NCBI GenBank assembly: GCA_009901575.1
Contig: WXYP01000001.1
Span: forward strand, 124,001-188,000
Length of the DNA stretch: 64,000 bases
Source of the DNA: Flavobacteriaceae bacterium R38
GTDB lineage: Bacteria; Bacteroidota; Bacteroidia; Flavobacteriales; Flavobacteriaceae
Direction of reading: 5' to 3'
Positions 19,042-28,911 of this stretch are shown in pieces; positions within the stretch are counted from its first letter, which is position 1, and each line of letters opens with the position of its first letter. The notes beneath the pieces are model-generated. The model worked only from the letters and a program-made list of their open reading frames with translations, did not search any database and was not told the origin of the DNA. A program made the translations under genes and the position numbers.

Positions 19042-19645
19042 AGTTGGATTTTAATTCTTCATTAATTTGATGAATATAATTTAAAAGATCTTCTTTACCT
19101 GTGTTTTTGGAAGATGAAGTAACAAAATGCATAGGCATCTCTTCCCAGGTTTTTAGCATTTCATTTTTATAGTTGAGTACATTTCGTTCACTGGCTCCGG
19201 GTTTCAATTTATCGGCTTTAGTGAAGATAATGCTAAACGGAATTCCATTTTCTCCTAACCATTCCATGAATTCCAAATCAATCTTTTGAGGTTCGTGTCG
19301 AATGTCTACCAAAACAAAGGCAGAAACCAATTGTTTGCGTTTTTCGAAATAGTTAGTGATGAATTTTTGAAATGTTTTTTTAGCCTTTTTAGAAACTCTT
19401 GCGTAACCATAACCCGGTAAATCAACTAAAAACCAGGTGTTGTTAATTTTAAAATGATTAATTAATTGTGTTTTTCCCGGCCTTCCGGATGTTTTTGCAA
19501 GGTTCTTTCTGTTAGTCAGCATATTGATCAGAGAAGATTTACCAACATTAGATCTGCCGATAAAAGCATATTCCGGAAGCTGTTCTTTCGGGCATTTGCT
19601 CACATCAGAATTACTAATGATAAATTCTGCCGACTTTATGTCCAT
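19034..19645 (-). CDS. engB: Ribosome biogenesis GTPase EngB/YihA/YsxC
   Basis: A 203-residue TRAFAC GTPase. G1 is GRSNVGKSS (about 31-39), G3 DLPGYG (about 76-81) and G4 TKAD (about 142-145); TSSSKNTG near the end gives G5. This family assists 50S subunit assembly and is generally essential. Length and motif spacing match EngB. The alpha/beta hydrolase gene lies 10 bp upstream on the same strand. Confidence 0.94.
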   Translation of the reverse strand: MDIKSAEFIISNSDVSKCPKEQLPEYAFIGRSNVGKSSLINMLTNRKNLAKTSGRPGKTQLINHFKINNTWFLVDLPGYGYARVSKKAKKTFQKFITNYFEKRKQLVSAFVLVDIRHEPQKIDLEFMEWLGENGIPFSIIFTKADKLKPGASERNVLNYKNEMLKTWEEMPMHFVTSSSKNTGKEDLLNYIHQINEELKSNFN

Positions 19646-19655
19646 CCTTTATTAT

Positions 19656-20420
19656 TTATAGATTGCGCTTGGTCAACCAGGCCTCTAAAATTTCATTGAA
19701 TTCTTGTGGATGTTCCATCATTGCTGCATGTCCGCATTTATCAATCCAGAATAAATCGGAATCAGGTAATAACTCATGAAATTCTTCTGCTACATTAGGA
19801 GGAGTAACCGTATCGTTTTTCCCCCAGATAATACAGGTAGGAATATTCATAGATGGTAAATCTTTGGCCATATTATGTCTTATGGCACTTTTGGCAATAG
19901 CCAGGGTTTTAACCAATTTATTTCTGTCGTTAACGGTAGCATAAACTTCATCAACAATCTCTTTTGTTGCTACTTCAGGATCATAAAAAACATCTTGAGC
20001 CTTCTTTTTAATAACTTCATAATCGCCTCGCCTTGGGTAACTGCCACCCATCGCACTTTCATATAATCCGGAACTTCCGGTGATGATTAGTGCTTTTACT
20101 GTTTCAGGGTATAATTTTGTGTTTAACAGCCCAATATGTCCACCTAGAGAATTTCCTAATAAAATAACTTTATCAAATCCTTTGAATGCTATAAACTCTT
20201 CAAGATACTTTGCGAAACTCTTTACATTAGTTTTTAGTAAAGATCTTGTGTAAATGGGTAACTCGGGGATAATCACCTTATATCCTCTGGTAGAAAAGTA
20301 TTTAGTAACGTCATCAAAGTTACTTAAACCACCCATCAATCCATGTAAGATAATTATTGGGGTACCCTCTCCAACTTCCAGATAACTGAATTTATTCTCC
20401 TTCTTAATATTGTGTACCAT
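19656..20420 (-). CDS. Alpha/beta hydrolase
   Basis: The 254-residue protein has the alpha/beta hydrolase pattern: an oxyanion-hole HG (ILHGLMGG), the nucleophile elbow GNSLGG (Ser about 92), an Asp after the sixth strand (IIWGKNDTVTP) and a late His (CGHAAMMEHP). It has no signal peptide, so it is a cytoplasmic esterase or C-C hydrolase of unknown substrate. It stands divergent to mraZ and directly upstream of engB. Confidence 0.88.
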   Translation of the reverse strand: MVHNIKKENKFSYLEVGEGTPIIILHGLMGGLSNFDDVTKYFSTRGYKVIIPELPIYTRSLLKTNVKSFAKYLEEFIAFKGFDKVILLGNSLGGHIGLLNTKLYPETVKALIITGSSGLYESAMGGSYPRRGDYEVIKKKAQDVFYDPEVATKEIVDEVYATVNDRNKLVKTLAIAKSAIRHNMAKDLPSMNIPTCIIWGKNDTVTPPNVAEEFHELLPDSDLFWIDKCGHAAMMEHPQEFNEILEAWLTKRNL

Positions 20421-20618
20421 TAACGGCTAGTTCTGTTTCTAAAAAGAACAAATATAGTCATTTCAATATTATATAATCCATTTTAATGAAATACCTCAAA
20501 AAGCTTTATTAATCTCGGTAATTTGATGCTGATTTTTAAATATCCGGATGTTTTTTAACAGGTTGAAAATCAAATATTTTTTAATGTTTTGTTTACAAAA
20601 AAGCAGAACTTATCAACA

Positions 20619-20648
20619 ATGTGGTAAAATATGGTAAAATGTGGGAAA
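20619..20648 (+). promoter_or_regulatory. Three direct 10-bp repeats, candidate MraZ operator, plus -7 element of the dcw operon
   Basis: Three tandem units atgtggtaaa, atatggtaaa and atgtgggaaa stand 47 bp before the mraZ start. MraZ is known to bind direct TGGG/GTGG-type repeats with 10-bp periodicity in its own promoter, so this is a good operator candidate. A TAnnTTTG -7 element (TATATTTG, 20657-20664) follows 9 bp later, so MraZ bound here would sit over the -33 region. Confidence 0.75.
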
Positions 20649-20694
20649 TATTTACATATATTTGAATAAAGAAATAAACAACCGGTTAAATTAA

Positions 20695-21162
20695 GTGATC
20701 AATCTCATTGGTACATATGAATGTAAGGCTGATACAAAGGGGAGAGTGAAAATTCCTGTGGCCTTAAAAAATCAACTGGACCCGATACTTCAAAAGGGTT
20801 TTGTGGTGAGGCGTTCTGTGTTTCAGTCATGTTTAGAGTTGTACCCGATGGAAGAGTGGAATGTGTTGATGCAAAAAGTCAATAAGTTGAATCGCTTTAA
20901 AAAGAAGAATAACGATTTTATACGGCGCTTTACGGCGGGGGTTAAAATTCTGGAAGTTGATGGGACAGGGCGTTTGCAGGTTCCTAAAGACCTGATAGGT
21001 TTTGCAGGTATTGAGAAAGAAGTGGTGCTGTCTGCAGTAGGTAGTATTGTAGAGATATGGGATAAAGATAAGTATGAAAAAGCAATAGATGATGCAGCCT
21101 TGGATTTTGCTGATCTGGCTGAAGAAGTAATGGGAGGAAACGATGAGGTCGAATTATCATAA
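20695..21162 (+). CDS. mraZ: Transcriptional regulator MraZ
   Basis: First gene of the dcw cluster, 155 residues with two SpoVT/AbrB-like halves (LIGTYECKADTKGRVKIPVALK and LEVDGTGRLQVPKDLIGFAGI). MraZ forms rings and autoregulates the cluster through repeats in front of its gene, seen here at 20619-20648. The start is a GTG. Its 3' end overlaps rsmH by 20 bp. Confidence 0.94.
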   Translation: MINLIGTYECKADTKGRVKIPVALKNQLDPILQKGFVVRRSVFQSCLELYPMEEWNVLMQKVNKLNRFKKKNNDFIRRFTAGVKILEVDGTGRLQVPKDLIGFAGIEKEVVLSAVGSIVEIWDKDKYEKAIDDAALDFADLAEEVMGGNDEVELS

Positions 21163-22045
21163 TCCGGTATTGCTTAAAGAAACCGTGGATGGTTTGGCTA
21201 TTAAAGAAGATGGTGTCTATGTAGATGTGACTTTTGGTGGAGGAGGGCATTCCAGGGAGATTATGAGTCGGTTGGGGGAGAGAGGAAAATTGATAGCTTT
21301 TGATCAGGATGAAGATGCTCGGCGAAATGTGATTGAAGATGACAGGTTTGTATTGATCAATGAGAATTTTAGATATATAAAAAGGTTCTTAAAATTTTAT
21401 GGGGTAAAAAAAGTGGATGGGATTCTAGGTGATTTTGGAGTTTCATCGCACCAGTTTGATGTTGCAGAGCGGGGGTTTTCTACCCGGTTTGATGCAGATT
21501 TGGATATGCGGATGAATCAGAAAGGTAGTGTCTCTGCTTATGATGTTGTTAATGAATATGAGGAAACTGATTTAAGAAATGTCTTGAAGGTTTATGGGGA
21601 ATTGAGAAATGCCTCGGCTATTGCAAGAGAAATTGTATCGGCTAGAAAAACGGAGTTGATAAAAACTTCAGATCAGTTAAAAGAAGTATTGAGGCGGTTT
21701 TTGCCAAAATTTAAAGAACATAAGATACTGGCTCAGATTTATCAGGCTATTCGAATAGAAGTGAACCAGGAGATAGAAGTGTTGAAAGAGTTTTTATTGC
21801 AAACACCTGATTTATTGGATAAGGGAGGAAGGTTGAGTCTTATTAGTTATCATTCTTTAGAGGATAGATTAGTGAAAAGGTTTATAAGGGACGGAATGTT
21901 TGAAGGAAAACCAGAAAAAGATTTTTATGGGAATATTAATGTTCCGTTTAAAAAAGTTAAAGGGTTGGTGGTTCCATCTGAAGAAGAAATTAAAGAGAAT
22001 AACAGGGCGAGAAGCGCTAAGCTTAGGATAGCAGAAAAACTATGA
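21143..22045 (+). CDS. rsmH: 16S rRNA (cytosine-1402 N4)-methyltransferase
   Basis: RsmH (MraW) methylates C1402 in the decoding centre. The 300-residue protein starts YHNPVLLKETVDGL and shows the SAM motif VDVTFGGGGHSREI, DGILGDFGVSSHQFD, RGFSTRFDADLDMRMNQ and SYHSLEDRLVKRFI, all diagnostic. It overlaps mraZ by 20 bp and the next gene by 4 bp. Confidence 0.96.
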   Translation: MRSNYHNPVLLKETVDGLAIKEDGVYVDVTFGGGGHSREIMSRLGERGKLIAFDQDEDARRNVIEDDRFVLINENFRYIKRFLKFYGVKKVDGILGDFGVSSHQFDVAERGFSTRFDADLDMRMNQKGSVSAYDVVNEYEETDLRNVLKVYGELRNASAIAREIVSARKTELIKTSDQLKEVLRRFLPKFKEHKILAQIYQAIRIEVNQEIEVLKEFLLQTPDLLDKGGRLSLISYHSLEDRLVKRFIRDGMFEGKPEKDFYGNINVPFKKVKGLVVPSEEEIKENNRARSAKLRIAEKL

Positions 22046-22359
22046 GAAAAAATGTGATAGACATATTAAAAGGTAAGTTCTTAATTAGTGAGGATTCGAT
22101 TAAGAATTGGAGGTTTATCCTGTTTGCTTCAATATTGGCTGTGTTGATGATTGCCAGTGCTCATAGTGTAGATAAAAAAGTCATCGGGATTGCCGATTTA
22201 AATAATGATGTAAAAGAATTAAAAAGTGAATTTGTTGATACAAGATCTGAATTGCAAAAACTGAAACTGGAATCAGCGATAACAGAAAAATTAGAAGAGA
22301 AAGGGTTGTATGCTTCCAAAGAGCCGCCTAAAAAAATAAGAATAACTGCTGATAAATAA
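22042..22359 (+). CDS. FtsL-like cell division protein
   Basis: A 105-residue bitopic protein: about 22 cytoplasmic residues, one membrane helix at about 25-42 (FILFASILAVLMIASA) and a periplasmic coiled coil (IADLNNDVKELKSEFVDTRS). Sequence similarity to FtsL cannot be judged, but size, topology and position between rsmH and the division transpeptidase are those of FtsL, which with FtsB/FtsQ activates septal synthesis. It overlaps rsmH by 4 bp. Confidence 0.8.
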   Translation: MRKNVIDILKGKFLISEDSIKNWRFILFASILAVLMIASAHSVDKKVIGIADLNNDVKELKSEFVDTRSELQKLKLESAITEKLEEKGLYASKEPPKKIRITADK

Positions 22360-22364
22360 TTGTT

Positions 22365-24377
22365 ATGCCGATAAAAGAAAAAAGCATATTGAACCGATTG
22401 TACTTTGTAGCCGGATGTATGTTCTTGCTGGCACTGGCAGTTATTGGTAAGTTGGTTTCTATTCAGACTATGGAGGGGAACAAGTACAGAGAAATGGCAA
22501 AAGCCAGTACTGTTCAGAAATTTACAATTCAGCCTAACAGAGGAAATCTTTATTCGGACGATCTTAGCCTTCTGGCTACTTCGGTAACCAGGTATGATAT
22601 TCGTTTTGATGCTATAACTCCATCTGATAAAAACTTTGAAGACAATATAAAAAGCTTATCAGATTCATTATCGGTAATGTTGGGCGAATCTTCATCTTAT
22701 TATCAGAGTAAACTAAGGAAAGCCAGGGCAACAAAAAATCGCTATTTGCTATTGACGAGAAATCTGGGTTATGGTGAATATATGCGATTAAAAAAATTCC
22801 CGCTATTTGAAAAAGGACCCTATAAAGGAGGGATTATTGTCGAGCAGCGTACAGTAAGAGAGCATCCGTTGGGGAAAATAGCTGAGCGTAGTGTAGGGTA
22901 TGAGCGTTTTGATGAGAACGGATATGTAACCAGGGTTGGATTAGAAGGAGCATTCGGGCAATATTTAAGAGGAAAAGAAGGGCAGCGCCTAAAACAAAAA
23001 ATAGCAAAAGGGCAATGGAAGCCTATCAGTGACGATAATGAAATAGAGCCTAAAGATGGTTATGATGTCGTTTCTACCATCAATATAAATATTCAGGATA
23101 TTGCACATCATGCTTTAATGGATCAACTTCAAAAATACGAAGCAGATCATGGTACGGTAGTAGTAATGGAAGTGGAGACTGGAGAGGTTAAAGCAATTTC
23201 TAATTTAGGTCGTACTAAAGAAGGAACGTATTATGAGCGACTTAATTATGCAATTGGAGAGTCACATGAGTTAGGTTCAACGTTTAAGTTGATGTCTATG
23301 ATAGCAGCATTAGAAGATAAAGTAATAGATACTAATGATATTGTAGATACCAAAAACGGAGTACTTACTTTTTATAAAAGGTATAAGGTAAGAGATTCGA
23401 ATAGAAGAGGGTATGGTAAAATTACTGCTTCAAAAGCTTTTGAGGTTTCTTCAAATACCGGGATTGTAAAGATTATAGATAGTTTTTACAAAAAGAATCC
23501 GGAAAAATTTGTGAATCGCCTTTACAATATGGGGCTGAACAAAAAACTTGATTTGCCTATTATTGGAGAAGGTGTACCCTATATTCCTCATCCTAATGAC
23601 AAAGAAAACTGGAGCGGAATTTCATTACAATGGATGGCTTATGGTTATGAAGTTTCTTTAACACCGCTTCAAACACTAGCTTTTTATAATGCAATCGCTA
23701 ATGGAGGGGAGATGTTGAAGCCGAGATTGATTAAAGAAGTAAGAGAATGGGATAAAACGATTTTAAAATTTGACAGAGAAGTTATCAATCCTTCTATCTG
23801 TTCTAAAAGTACGGTTGCAAAAATGCAACAACTATTAAAGAATGTTGTAGAAAAGAAACACGGGACAGGACACGGATTGTATTCGGAAAGCTTCTCAATG
23901 GCAGGAAAAACAGGTACTTGTCAAAAAAACTATGCGTCAAAAGACAATGATAAACTACAGTACATTTCAACTTTTGCAGGCTATTTCCCTGCGGAAAACC
24001 CTAAATATTCGTGTATTGTGGTTATTCATGAGCCTAATAAGAAGAAAGGGATTTACGGGGCAGATGTTTCAGGGCCGGTATTTAAAAGTATTGCTCAAAA
24101 AATTTACACCAACTCTCCGTTGATAGAAACAGTTGACGATTTTGATATTAAAGATAATCAACTGGAAAATAACTATCAGTCATATTATGCAAAAGCAAAT
24201 AAAGATTATAAAGTAGTTCCTAATGTAAAAGGAATGAGCGGAATGGATGCAATTTCTCTCTTGGAAAACTTAGGATTTCATGTGAGAATAGAAGGAAATG
24301 GGAAAGTAAAAGAACAATCCTTGCCCCCGGGAGAAAAGATAGAAGCGAATAAAATTATTGTATTGAGATTGTCGTGA
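22365..24377 (+). CDS. ftsI: Division-specific peptidoglycan transpeptidase (PBP3/FtsI-type)
   Basis: A 670-residue class B PBP: N-terminal membrane anchor at about 13-32, dimerisation domain, transpeptidase domain with SxxK (STFK, about 305), SxN (SSN in FEVSSNTG) and KTGT (AGKTGTCQ), and a C-terminal PASTA domain (VVPNVKGMSGMDAISLLENLGF). It crosslinks septal peptidoglycan in the periplasm. Its position in dcw supports a division role. A PASTA domain is absent in E. coli FtsI but common in Bacteroidota. Confidence 0.94.
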   Translation: MPIKEKSILNRLYFVAGCMFLLALAVIGKLVSIQTMEGNKYREMAKASTVQKFTIQPNRGNLYSDDLSLLATSVTRYDIRFDAITPSDKNFEDNIKSLSDSLSVMLGESSSYYQSKLRKARATKNRYLLLTRNLGYGEYMRLKKFPLFEKGPYKGGIIVEQRTVREHPLGKIAERSVGYERFDENGYVTRVGLEGAFGQYLRGKEGQRLKQKIAKGQWKPISDDNEIEPKDGYDVVSTININIQDIAHHALMDQLQKYEADHGTVVVMEVETGEVKAISNLGRTKEGTYYERLNYAIGESHELGSTFKLMSMIAALEDKVIDTNDIVDTKNGVLTFYKRYKVRDSNRRGYGKITASKAFEVSSNTGIVKIIDSFYKKNPEKFVNRLYNMGLNKKLDLPIIGEGVPYIPHPNDKENWSGISLQWMAYGYEVSLTPLQTLAFYNAIANGGEMLKPRLIKEVREWDKTILKFDREVINPSICSKSTVAKMQQLLKNVVEKKHGTGHGLYSESFSMAGKTGTCQKNYASKDNDKLQYISTFAGYFPAENPKYSCIVVIHEPNKKKGIYGADVSGPVFKSIAQKIYTNSPLIETVDDFDIKDNQLENNYQSYYAKANKDYKVVPNVKGMSGMDAISLLENLGFHVRIEGNGKVKEQSLPPGEKIEANKIIVLRLS

Positions 24378-25837
24378 TGTTGCTAAAAGACATATTGTAT
24401 AGGGTGAATATTAACGCAGTTAGCGGTAATACAGCTATAGCTGTTAATGAAGTTCATTTTGATTCAAGAAAAATATCCTTGAATGATGTTTTCGTAGCAA
24501 TAAAAGGAGTTGAGGTTGATGGACATGAGTATATCGATAAAGCACTAGCTGCGGGAGCTATAGCTGTGATTTGTGAGAAATTACCAGCTAAAATTATAAA
24601 TGGAGTTACTTATATTGAGGTTGAAGATAGTAAAAGTGCTTTAGCTTACATAGCATCTAATTATTATGATAATCCGTCGCGAAACTTAAAATTAATAGGA
24701 GTTACTGGAACCAATGGGAAAACTACAATAACGTCTTTGTTGTATCAGCTCTTTAAAAAAGCAGGCTATAAAGTTGGATTATTATCTACGGTAAAAGTTA
24801 TGGTAGACAATGAGCAATTTGATGCTACACATACGACTCCTGATTCCCTTGCAATTAATAAATATTTAGCAATGATGAGCGATGCCGGTGTTGAATATTG
24901 CTTTATGGAAGTGAGTTCTCATGGAATACATCAAAAAAGAACCGAAGGGCTCTCTTTTGAAGGAGGAGTATTTACTAACCTGACGCACGATCATTTAGAT
25001 TACCATAAAACTTTTGCAGAATATAGAGATGTCAAAAAAACCTTTTTTGACGATCTGCCTAAAAGGGCTTTTGCATTGACGAATATAGATGATAAGAATG
25101 GATTGGTAATGATTCAGAATACCAAAGCTAAAAAGTATACTTATGCTTTAAAATCGTATGCAGATTATAAGGCAAATATTTTAGAAAATCAGTTTAGCGG
25201 CCTGTTATTAAAAATAAATGATAACGAGCTATGGTCAAGGTTGATAGGTTCGTTTAATGCATACAATATCTTGTCGATTTATGCTGTGGCAGATTTACTT
25301 GGGATGGAGAACTTGGAAACACTACGCTATATAAGCGAATTAGAAAGTGTTAGCGGAAGGTTTCAATATTTTATTTCTGAAGAAAAGATTACAACAATTG
25401 TAGATTATGCGCATACTCCGGATGCATTAAAAAATGTATTAGAAACTATTAATAGTATCCGAACCGGTAATGAAGAATTGATAACAGTAGTAGGTTGCGG
25501 TGGGGATAGAGATAAAACTAAACGCCCTTTGATGGCAAACATAGCTTCGTCTTTGAGTACAAAAGTCATTTTTACTTCAGATAATCCAAGAAGTGAAAAT
25601 CCGCAAGCTATTATTGAAGATATGGAGGAGGGAGTAGAGCCTCAGAATTTTAAAAAAACATTATCTGTTACAGATAGAAAGCAAGCCATTAAAACTGCTT
25701 GTCAGCTGGCAGGAAATACAGATATTATTTTAATAGCAGGAAAAGGACATGAAACCTATCAAGAGGTTAACGGAATAAAGAAAGATTTTAACGATTATAA
25801 AATTGCACAGGAATTTTTAGAAAAACTAAAGAAGTAA
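24374..25837 (+). CDS. murE: UDP-MurNAc-tripeptide synthetase
   Basis: MurE adds the third peptide residue to UDP-MurNAc-L-Ala-D-Glu. The 487-residue ligase has the P-loop GVTGTNGKTT, the SSHGI motif, a Mur ligase middle domain and the C-terminal DNPR motif (FTSDNPRSENP) that marks meso-diaminopimelate specificity. It overlaps the ftsI stop by 4 bp (atga). Confidence 0.95.
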   Translation: MMLLKDILYRVNINAVSGNTAIAVNEVHFDSRKISLNDVFVAIKGVEVDGHEYIDKALAAGAIAVICEKLPAKIINGVTYIEVEDSKSALAYIASNYYDNPSRNLKLIGVTGTNGKTTITSLLYQLFKKAGYKVGLLSTVKVMVDNEQFDATHTTPDSLAINKYLAMMSDAGVEYCFMEVSSHGIHQKRTEGLSFEGGVFTNLTHDHLDYHKTFAEYRDVKKTFFDDLPKRAFALTNIDDKNGLVMIQNTKAKKYTYALKSYADYKANILENQFSGLLLKINDNELWSRLIGSFNAYNILSIYAVADLLGMENLETLRYISELESVSGRFQYFISEEKITTIVDYAHTPDALKNVLETINSIRTGNEELITVVGCGGDRDKTKRPLMANIASSLSTKVIFTSDNPRSENPQAIIEDMEEGVEPQNFKKTLSVTDRKQAIKTACQLAGNTDIILIAGKGHETYQEVNGIKKDFNDYKIAQEFLEKLKK

Positions 25838-25881
25838 ACACTAACCAAGAGGGCTTGTCCTGGAAAACAAAAATTAATTAG

Positions 25882-27117
25882 ATGTTATATTATTTGTTTG
25901 AATACTTAGAAAAAAACTATCAGATCCCTGGAGCTGGATTATTTCAATTCATCTCTTTTAGAGCAGCAATGGCGATTATTTTGTCCCTGTTGCTTTCAAC
26001 TATTTATGGGAAAAGAGTGATTTTGTTTTTAAGAAAAAAACAAGTAGGTGAAACCATTAGAGATCTTGGTTTAGAAGGTCAAAATGAAAAAGTAGGTACG
26101 CCAACAATGGGAGGGATCATTATTATTGTATTTACACTTATCCCGGTATTATTATTTGCTAGGTTGGATAATATTTATGTCATTTTGCTGATCATCACTA
26201 CCGTTTGGATGGGAATCATCGGTTTTGTAGATGATTACATTAAAATCTTTAAAAAAGATAAACAAGGACTAAAAGGAAAATTTAAAGTATTGGGGCAGGT
26301 CGGTCTGGGTATAATAGTTGGGTGTACTTTGTTTTTTCATAAAGATGTAACTATAAGAGAAGAATTAACTACTCCAATTACGCAACAGGAAGTTATAGTG
26401 AATGGTCCTGCGGAAAAAGAATTTAGACGAGAAGAGAAATCGACCAAGACAACAATTCCTTTTGTGAAAAATAATGAGTTTGACTATTCAAGCCTTATTT
26501 CCTGGTTGGGAGAAGATTATAAGAAATATGCATGGTTAATATTTATCCCTCTGGTTATCTTCATAGTTACTGCCGTTTCAAATGGAGCTAACCTTACCGA
26601 TGGGATAGATGGTTTGGCAGCAGGATCTTCTGCAATAATTGTATTGACTTTAGGGATTTTTGCCTGGGTATCGGGTAATATTATCTTTTCTGATTATCTG
26701 AATATCATGTATATCCCCCGGGTTGGAGAAATGACAGTTTACATAGCTGCATTCGTAGGGAGTTTGGTAGGTTTTTTATGGTACAATACTTATCCTGCCC
26801 AGATATTTATGGGAGATACGGGAAGCCTGACGATAGGTGGGATAATAGCAGTTATTGCTATTTCTGTTCGAAAAGAATTGTTGATCCCGGTTTTGTGCGG
26901 AGTATTTTTAGCAGAACTGGTATCTGTAATGATGCAAGTGAGTTATTTTAAATACACAAAGAAAAAATATGGAGAAGGAAGACGCATTCTCTTGATGTCT
27001 CCATTGCATCATCATTATCAGAAAAAAGGATATCACGAAAGTAAGATCACAACAAGATTTTGGATTGCCGGAATTGTATTGGCGATTGTAACTATCGTAA
27101 CCTTGAAATTAAGATAA
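25882..27117 (+). CDS. mraY: Phospho-N-acetylmuramoyl-pentapeptide transferase
   Basis: MraY makes lipid I from UDP-MurNAc-pentapeptide and undecaprenyl phosphate in the inner membrane. The 411-residue protein has about ten membrane helices and the family motifs [15 protein letters not shown] (catalytic Asp pair), [12 protein letters not shown] and MGDTGSL, ending with the [13 protein letters not shown] motif. A charged loop at about 165-215, with [13 protein letters not shown], lengthens it compared with E. coli (360). Confidence 0.95.
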   Translation: MLYYLFEYLEKNYQIPGAGLFQFISFRAAMAIILSLLLSTIYGKRVILFLRKKQVGETIRDLGLEGQNEKVGTPTMGGIIIIVFTLIPVLLFARLDNIYVILLIITTVWMGIIGFVDDYIKIFKKDKQGLKGKFKVLGQVGLGIIVGCTLFFHKDVTIREELTTPITQQEVIVNGPAEKEFRREEKSTKTTIPFVKNNEFDYSSLISWLGEDYKKYAWLIFIPLVIFIVTAVSNGANLTDGIDGLAAGSSAIIVLTLGIFAWVSGNIIFSDYLNIMYIPRVGEMTVYIAAFVGSLVGFLWYNTYPAQIFMGDTGSLTIGGIIAVIAISVRKELLIPVLCGVFLAELVSVMMQVSYFKYTKKKYGEGRRILLMSPLHHHYQKKGYHESKITTRFWIAGIVLAIVTIVTLKLR

Positions 27118-27130
27118 GAGGAGTGATAAA

Positions 27131-27175
27131 GTACGATTCATGATTTACGAAGTACGATTTACGATTTATGATTGA
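27131..27175. repeat. AT-rich tacgattt-type repeats flanking the four-helix-bundle insertion
   Basis: Short reiterations of gtacgatt, tttacga and tacgatttatgatt fill the gap after mraY. Related sequence (aatcgtagatcgtgaatcc) follows the ORF around 27515-27533, so the gene is bracketed by the same repeat family in opposite orientation. The 14-mer tacgatttatgatt at 27160-27173 recurs exactly in the tandem array at 37659. Confidence 0.7.
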
Positions 27176-27529
27176 ATGAAAGAAGTGTTAAAAAATAGAA
27201 CAAGAAGATTTGCAATTGATTGCTGGAATTTATGTGGGAAATATCCAATAAATAGGGAATTTGATGCTTTTTGCAGGCAATTGATTAGATGCTCAAGCTC
27301 AGTTGGAGCAAATTACAGAGCAGCTTGTCGGGCAAAATCCGATGCAGATTTTATTAATAAACTGAAAATTGTAGAGGAAGAAGCAGATGAGAGTATGTAT
27401 TTCTTAGAAATTTTTTTAGAAATAAGTGAAAAGGAAAATGGAGAGGTAAAAAGATTGCATTCTGAAGCTAACGAGTTATTATCAATTATTGTAGCTTCAA
27501 TTAAGACAGTCAGAAATCGTAGATCGTGA
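27176..27529 (+). CDS. Four-helix-bundle protein (23S rRNA intervening sequence/Avd-like family)
   Basis: A 117-residue all-helical protein with the family pattern FCRQLIRCSSSVGANYRAACRAKSDADF and KIVEEEADESMYFLEI. The family includes proteins encoded in 23S rRNA intervening sequences and the Avd partner of diversity-generating retroelements; free-standing copies have no known role. It interrupts the otherwise conserved mraY-murD junction, and its last residues RNRRS are encoded by the flanking repeat. No reverse transcriptase is nearby, so an Avd function is unlikely. Confidence 0.85.
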   Translation: MKEVLKNRTRRFAIDCWNLCGKYPINREFDAFCRQLIRCSSSVGANYRAACRAKSDADFINKLKIVEEEADESMYFLEIFLEISEKENGEVKRLHSEANELLSIIVASIKTVRNRRS

Positions 27530-28881
27530 ATCCAAAATCAAAAATAAAGAAACGACTTGTCGTTTTAGGAGCCGGAGAAAGCGGAGTAGGGACTACTATC
27601 TTAGGAAAGAAGGAAGGATTTGAGGTTTTTGTTTCTGATAAAGGCACGATAACCGATCATTATAAAAACGTTCTTATAAATTTTGAGATTGAATGGGAAG
27701 AGGGTCAGCATACGGAGGCTAAAATTCTAAATGCAGACCTGGTGATGAAAAGCCCTGGAATACCAGATACTGTTCCTTTGGTTAAAAAGCTAAAAGAAAA
27801 AAAAATACCGGTGATTTCAGAGATTGAATTTGCATCCGGATATACACAAGCAACTGTTGTTGGAATTACAGGAAGTAATGGAAAAACAACAACAACAATG
27901 CTGACAAATCACATTTTGAAAGAAGGCGGATTAAATGTAGGTATGGCCGGAAACATTGGTGATAGTTTTGCGCAAATGGTAGCAGCATCTGATAAAGAAA
28001 ATTTTGTATTGGAAATCAGTAGTTTTCAATTGGATGGGATTGTCGATTTTAAACCGCATATAGCTATCATCACCAATATTACACCAGACCATTTAGATAG
28101 ATATGACAACAAGTTTGAGAATTATATAGCATCAAAATTCAGGATTGCGATGAATCAAACAGAGGAAGATTATCTTATTTATGATGCAGATGATAAAGTA
28201 ATTACTGAATGGCTGCAGTCACACCCAGTCAAATCTAAACTTTTACCATTTTCAGTAGAAAAAGAGATAGAAAATGGAGCGTATTTGAAAGAGAATAATA
28301 TAATAATAAACATTGCTAACGAACAATTTACTATGCCAGCAGACACATTAGCACTAGAAGGAAAACACAACATTAAAAACACAATGGCAGCATCTACTGC
28401 CGCCCAGTTATTGCAAATTAGAAAGCAGACGATTAGAGAGAGTTTAGAAAACTTTCATGGAGTTGAACATCGTCTGGAAAAAGTACTTAAAATTTTTAAT
28501 GTCCAATACATCAACGATTCTAAGGCAACCAACGTAAATGCTACTTTTTATGCATTAGACAGTATGACGGTTCCAACGATCTGGATTGTAGGAGGACAGG
28601 ATAAAGGGAACGATTATACTCCGTTGTTGCCTCTGGTAAGAGAAAAAGTTAAGGCAATTATTTGTTTGGGGATAGATAACACTAAGATTGTAAAATCTTT
28701 TGGGAATATTGTTGATCTGGTTGTAGAAACAACTGATATGGATGAGGCTGTAAGAATGGCATATAAAATAGCAGAGCGAAACGAAGCTGTGCTGCTTTCC
28801 CCTGCATGTGCAAGTTTTGATCTTTTTGAAAATTACGAAGACAGAGGCAGGCAATTTAAAGCAGCAATTCGAAAATTATAA
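27526..28881 (+). CDS. murD: UDP-MurNAc-L-alanine:D-glutamate ligase
   Basis: MurD adds D-Glu to UDP-MurNAc-L-Ala. The 451-residue protein has the N-terminal Rossmann motif GAGESGVG, the P-loop GITGSNGKTTTT, NITPDHLDRY and NDSKATNVNAT. The start is a GTG overlapping the four-helix ORF stop (gtga). The first codons (NPKSKIKK) appear to come from the 3' flank of that inserted element, since homologues start close to KRLVVLG. Translation is therefore now coupled to the inserted gene. Confidence 0.94.
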   Translation: MNPKSKIKKRLVVLGAGESGVGTTILGKKEGFEVFVSDKGTITDHYKNVLINFEIEWEEGQHTEAKILNADLVMKSPGIPDTVPLVKKLKEKKIPVISEIEFASGYTQATVVGITGSNGKTTTTMLTNHILKEGGLNVGMAGNIGDSFAQMVAASDKENFVLEISSFQLDGIVDFKPHIAIITNITPDHLDRYDNKFENYIASKFRIAMNQTEEDYLIYDADDKVITEWLQSHPVKSKLLPFSVEKEIENGAYLKENNIIINIANEQFTMPADTLALEGKHNIKNTMAASTAAQLLQIRKQTIRESLENFHGVEHRLEKVLKIFNVQYINDSKATNVNATFYALDSMTVPTIWIVGGQDKGNDYTPLLPLVREKVKAIICLGIDNTKIVKSFGNIVDLVVETTDMDEAVRMAYKIAERNEAVLLSPACASFDLFENYEDRGRQFKAAIRKL

Positions 28882-28911
28882 AAAGTAATTCATTTCTAAG
28901 TAGGGATAAGA

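Noticed and set aside
27176-27529. Avd partner of a diversity-generating retroelement
   Set aside because: No reverse transcriptase, template repeat or variable repeat lies near; only the fold family is shared.
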